Shown: piece by piece, positions 61,957-64,000 of the stretch
Position numbering within the stretch: position 1 is the stretch's first letter
Layout: every line of letters starts with the position of its first letter
Assembly: GCF_003334855.1 (NCBI RefSeq)
Contig: NZ_QOWE01000023.1
Location: forward strand, 1 to 64,000
Length of the DNA: 64,000 bases
Direction: 5' to 3'
Source: Larkinella punicea
GTDB lineage: Bacteria > Bacteroidota > Bacteroidia > Cytophagales > Spirosomataceae
Notes under the pieces: generated by a model
What the model was told of the DNA's origin: nothing
Seen by the model: only the letters and a program-made list of their open reading frames with translations
Databases searched by the model: none
Program-made: the position numbers and the translations under genes

Positions 61957-64000
61957 TTATTGCCGGATTCCCACCAGATTCAGCATGAACGCGTATTCCA
62001 GAGCAATCTCTTTCAAGGCTTCAAACCGCCCCGACGCCCCGCCGTGTCCGGCTTCCAGGTTGGTGTGCAGCAGCAATTGATTGGTGTCGGTTTTCATGGT
62101 ACGGAGTTTAGCAACCCACTTGGCGGGTTCCCAGTATTGTACCTGCGAGTCGTGTAAACCGGTCATCACCAGCATGTTCGGATAGGCCTGCTCTTTCACG
62201 TTGTCGTAGGGTGAATACGAAAGCATGTAGTCGTAGTATTTTTTGATCTTCGGATTGCCCCATTCTTCAAACTCGCCGGTCGTCAGCGGAATGCTTTCGT
62301 CGAGCATGGTCGTGACCACATCGACAAACGGCACCGACGCCACGACGCCCCGGTACAGTTGCGGTTTTTGGTTTACAACGGCACCCATGAGTAAACCGCC
62401 CGCGCTGCCGCCCATCGCAAACAGCTTGTCGGCGCTGGTATAGTTGTGCTGTATCAAATAATCCGAAACGTCCACGAAGTCGTTGAACGTGTTTTTCTTC
62501 TTGAGCATTTTGCCGTTGTCGTACCACTTCCGGCCCATTTCCTGCCCACCCCGAATGTGGGCAATGGCGAACAGAAAACCACGGTCGAGGAGGCTCAGGC
62601 GCGTAGAGCTAAAACCGGGGTCGGTCGAATAACCGTAGGAACCGTAGGAATATTGCAGCAGCGGAGCCGAACCGTCTTTGGGGGTGTCTTTTCGGCGCAC
62701 AACCGAAACCGGAATTCGGGCACCATCGCGGGATTTGACGAAAAACCGCTCTGACGTGTAGTTTGCCGGATCAAAACCGCCCAGCACTTCCTGCTGTTTT
62801 ATCAGCGTTTTTTCCTTCGTTTCCATGTTGTAATCGAAGGTCGAACTGGGCGTCGTCAGCGACGAATAACCAAAACGCAGGGTGGTGGTGTTGAAATCCG
62901 GGTTGTAGCCAATCCCGGCGACATAAGCCGGTTCGCCAAAATCCAGGTAATGTTCTTCTTTGTTCCGGCGATCAATCACCCGCAAATGAATCAGTCCTTC
63001 TTTCCGTTCGCCCAGAACCAGGTGGTTTTTGAAGACATCCAGTTGCTGTAGATAGACATGATGGCGGTGCGGAATGACTTCTTTCCAGGCCGACCGGTCG
63101 TTGGTTTTGGTTTCCTTCGCTTCCATCAGCCTGAAGTTTTCGGCTTTCCAGTTTGTCCGAACATAGAAAGTCGTTTCCAGGTGCTGAATGTCGTATTCGT
63201 GGCCTTTTTCGCGGGGCAGAAAAACGACAAACTCGCCCGTCGGATTGCTCGCTTCCAGAAGCCGGTATTCCGTCGCCACGCCGTTGTGGTCAGACACCAC
63301 GGCGATGTATTTTTTCGACTTCATGCGACCCAGGCCCATGTAAAACTGGTTGTCCGTTTCTTCATAGAGCAGCACATCCTGCGCCGGATCAGTACCCAGC
63401 ACGTGACGGTATACCTGATAACCCAGCAGCGTTTGCGGGTCTTTCCGGATGTAGAAAAGGGTCTGGTTATCAGCCGCCCAGGCGTAGCTGCCGCCTTCGG
63501 TGTCCGGAATGGCATCGGGATAAATCTCCCCGGTTTTCAGGTTTTTGATCCGCAGCGTGTACATCCGACGGCTGACGGTATCTTCGCCGTAGGCCACCAG
63601 TTCGTCGTTGTCCGATACTTCCAGACCGCCGATGTTGTAATACGAATACGGTTTTGCCATTTCGTTGACATCCAGCATCACTTCCTCTTCGGCATCCAGC
63701 GAACCGGGTTTCCGGCAATACACCGGGTATTCGCCCCCTTCGATGAATTTAGTATAATAGTAATAATTGCCTTCTTTGTACGGAACCGATTCGTCTTGCT
63801 GTTTCATACGGCCTTTCATCTCCTCAAACAGCTTTTGCCGAAAGTCTTTGACAGGTGCCAATACGTCCTCCAGATGCGCATTTTCGGCTTTCAGATAGTC
63901 GATCACCTCGGGATTTTCCCGTTCGTTGAGCCAGTAATAATTGTCGATCCGGGTGTGGCCGTGAGTGGTCAGTTCGGTCGGTTTGATGGCCGCCTGGGGC
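61957..64000 (-). CDS. ptrB: Prolyl oligopeptidase family protein (oligopeptidase B), cut by window edge
   Basis: Peptidase S9A that cleaves oligopeptides, after basic residues in oligopeptidase B. The open frame reaches the window end: upstream of the first internal start the frame reads THGHTRIDNYYWLNEREN, the family N-terminus, so the true start lies beyond 64000. Propeller repeats fill the first part; the catalytic serine is in AMGGSAGGLLMG, the aspartate in MTGLHDSQVQYWEP and the histidine in EAGHGGASGR. No signal peptide can be judged because the start is missing. Confidence 0.93.
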   Translation of the reverse strand, partial: PQAAIKPTELTTHGHTRIDNYYWLNERENPEVIDYLKAENAHLEDVLAPVKDFRQKLFEEMKGRMKQQDESVPYKEGNYYYYTKFIEGGEYPVYCRKPGSLDAEEEVMLDVNEMAKPYSYYNIGGLEVSDNDELVAYGEDTVSRRMYTLRIKNLKTGEIYPDAIPDTEGGSYAWAADNQTLFYIRKDPQTLLGYQVYRHVLGTDPAQDVLLYEETDNQFYMGLGRMKSKKYIAVVSDHNGVATEYRLLEASNPTGEFVVFLPREKGHEYDIQHLETTFYVRTNWKAENFRLMEAKETKTNDRSAWKEVIPHRHHVYLQQLDVFKNHLVLGERKEGLIHLRVIDRRNKEEHYLDFGEPAYVAGIGYNPDFNTTTLRFGYSSLTTPSSTFDYNMETKEKTLIKQQEVLGGFDPANYTSERFFVKSRDGARIPVSVVRRKDTPKDGSAPLLQYSYGSYGYSTDPGFSSTRLSLLDRGFLFAIAHIRGGQEMGRKWYDNGKMLKKKNTFNDFVDVSDYLIQHNYTSADKLFAMGGSAGGLLMGAVVNQKPQLYRGVVASVPFVDVVTTMLDESIPLTTGEFEEWGNPKIKKYYDYMLSYSPYDNVKEQAYPNMLVMTGLHDSQVQYWEPAKWVAKLRTMKTDTNQLLLHTNLEAGHGGASGRFEALKEIALEYAFMLNLVGIRQ

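Overview
The window looks like chromosomal DNA of a Bacteroidota species, most likely a Cytophagales member of the Spirosoma/Larkinella type. Several features point there: a SusC/SusD outer-membrane pair, a one-piece hybrid two-component regulator (propeller, kinase, receiver, AraC helix-turn-helix), promoters of the TTTG-N19/20-TAnnTTTG type, the DUF5522 and DUF5723 families, and atpD-atpC standing apart from the rest of the ATP synthase genes. Base composition is fairly even, about half G+C, but drops around 56.3-57.5 kb. I saw no tRNA, rRNA, CRISPR array, transposase or phage gene.

Layout. 0.3-12.4 kb: mostly housekeeping genes (GMC oxidoreductase, an RpoA-CTD-like small protein, a PBP4-type carboxypeptidase, msrB, recQ, an outer-membrane protein, tpiA, an aspartyl protease with PDZ domain, rpmB, a DUF5522 gene, ornithine aminotransferase). 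12.5-20.6 kb: a secreted hydrolase, an ECF sigma factor operon with a membrane protein and a secreted DUF4097-like protein, a cupin, an M14 peptidase, an APC permease and a DinB protein. 20.6-30.4 kb: FMN reductase, Fcy1-like deaminase, rnr, a degenerate DEDD exonuclease, lipB, yraN, an S41 peptidase and atpDC. 30.8-39.8 kb: a large membrane/TPR protein, an ABC ATPase, and a molybdenum hydroxylase pair (2Fe-2S and Mo subunits) followed by two small genes. 39.8-40.15 kb: an isolated transcription unit with a strong promoter, a complete SAM-I riboswitch, a 22-codon ORF and a terminator.

40.4-51.5 kb is a sugar-utilisation locus. A SusC-SusD-DUF3472-GHMP kinase operon lies downstream of a GH109-like Gfo/Idh/MocA protein. 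That gene is divergent from a LacI-type repressor with two CAAACGTTTG operators 22 bp apart, and a xylulokinase-type FGGY kinase follows. 51.6-61.9 kb is accessory DNA: a chimeric gene remnant, a hybrid two-component regulator, an unrecognised Tat/lipoprotein, a 280-bp nested inverted repeat and three tandem serine hydrolase lipoproteins. The window ends inside a prolyl oligopeptidase (oligopeptidase B type) gene.

A recurring theme is gene 3' ends that run into long hairpins. In several, a purine-rich arm made of short repeated words lies on the coding strand at or just after the stop codon, followed by its pyrimidine-rich complement. Two copies (8.0 and 10.8 kb) share a core and supply the last codons of the adjoining gene; a 17-base word is shared by the copies after atpD and at the end of the Mo-hydroxylase gene. 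Short REP-like palindromes form a second class, and one encodes the Arg tail of RNase R. The best candidate for something undescribed is the SAM-I riboswitch that appears to control only a 22-residue peptide.
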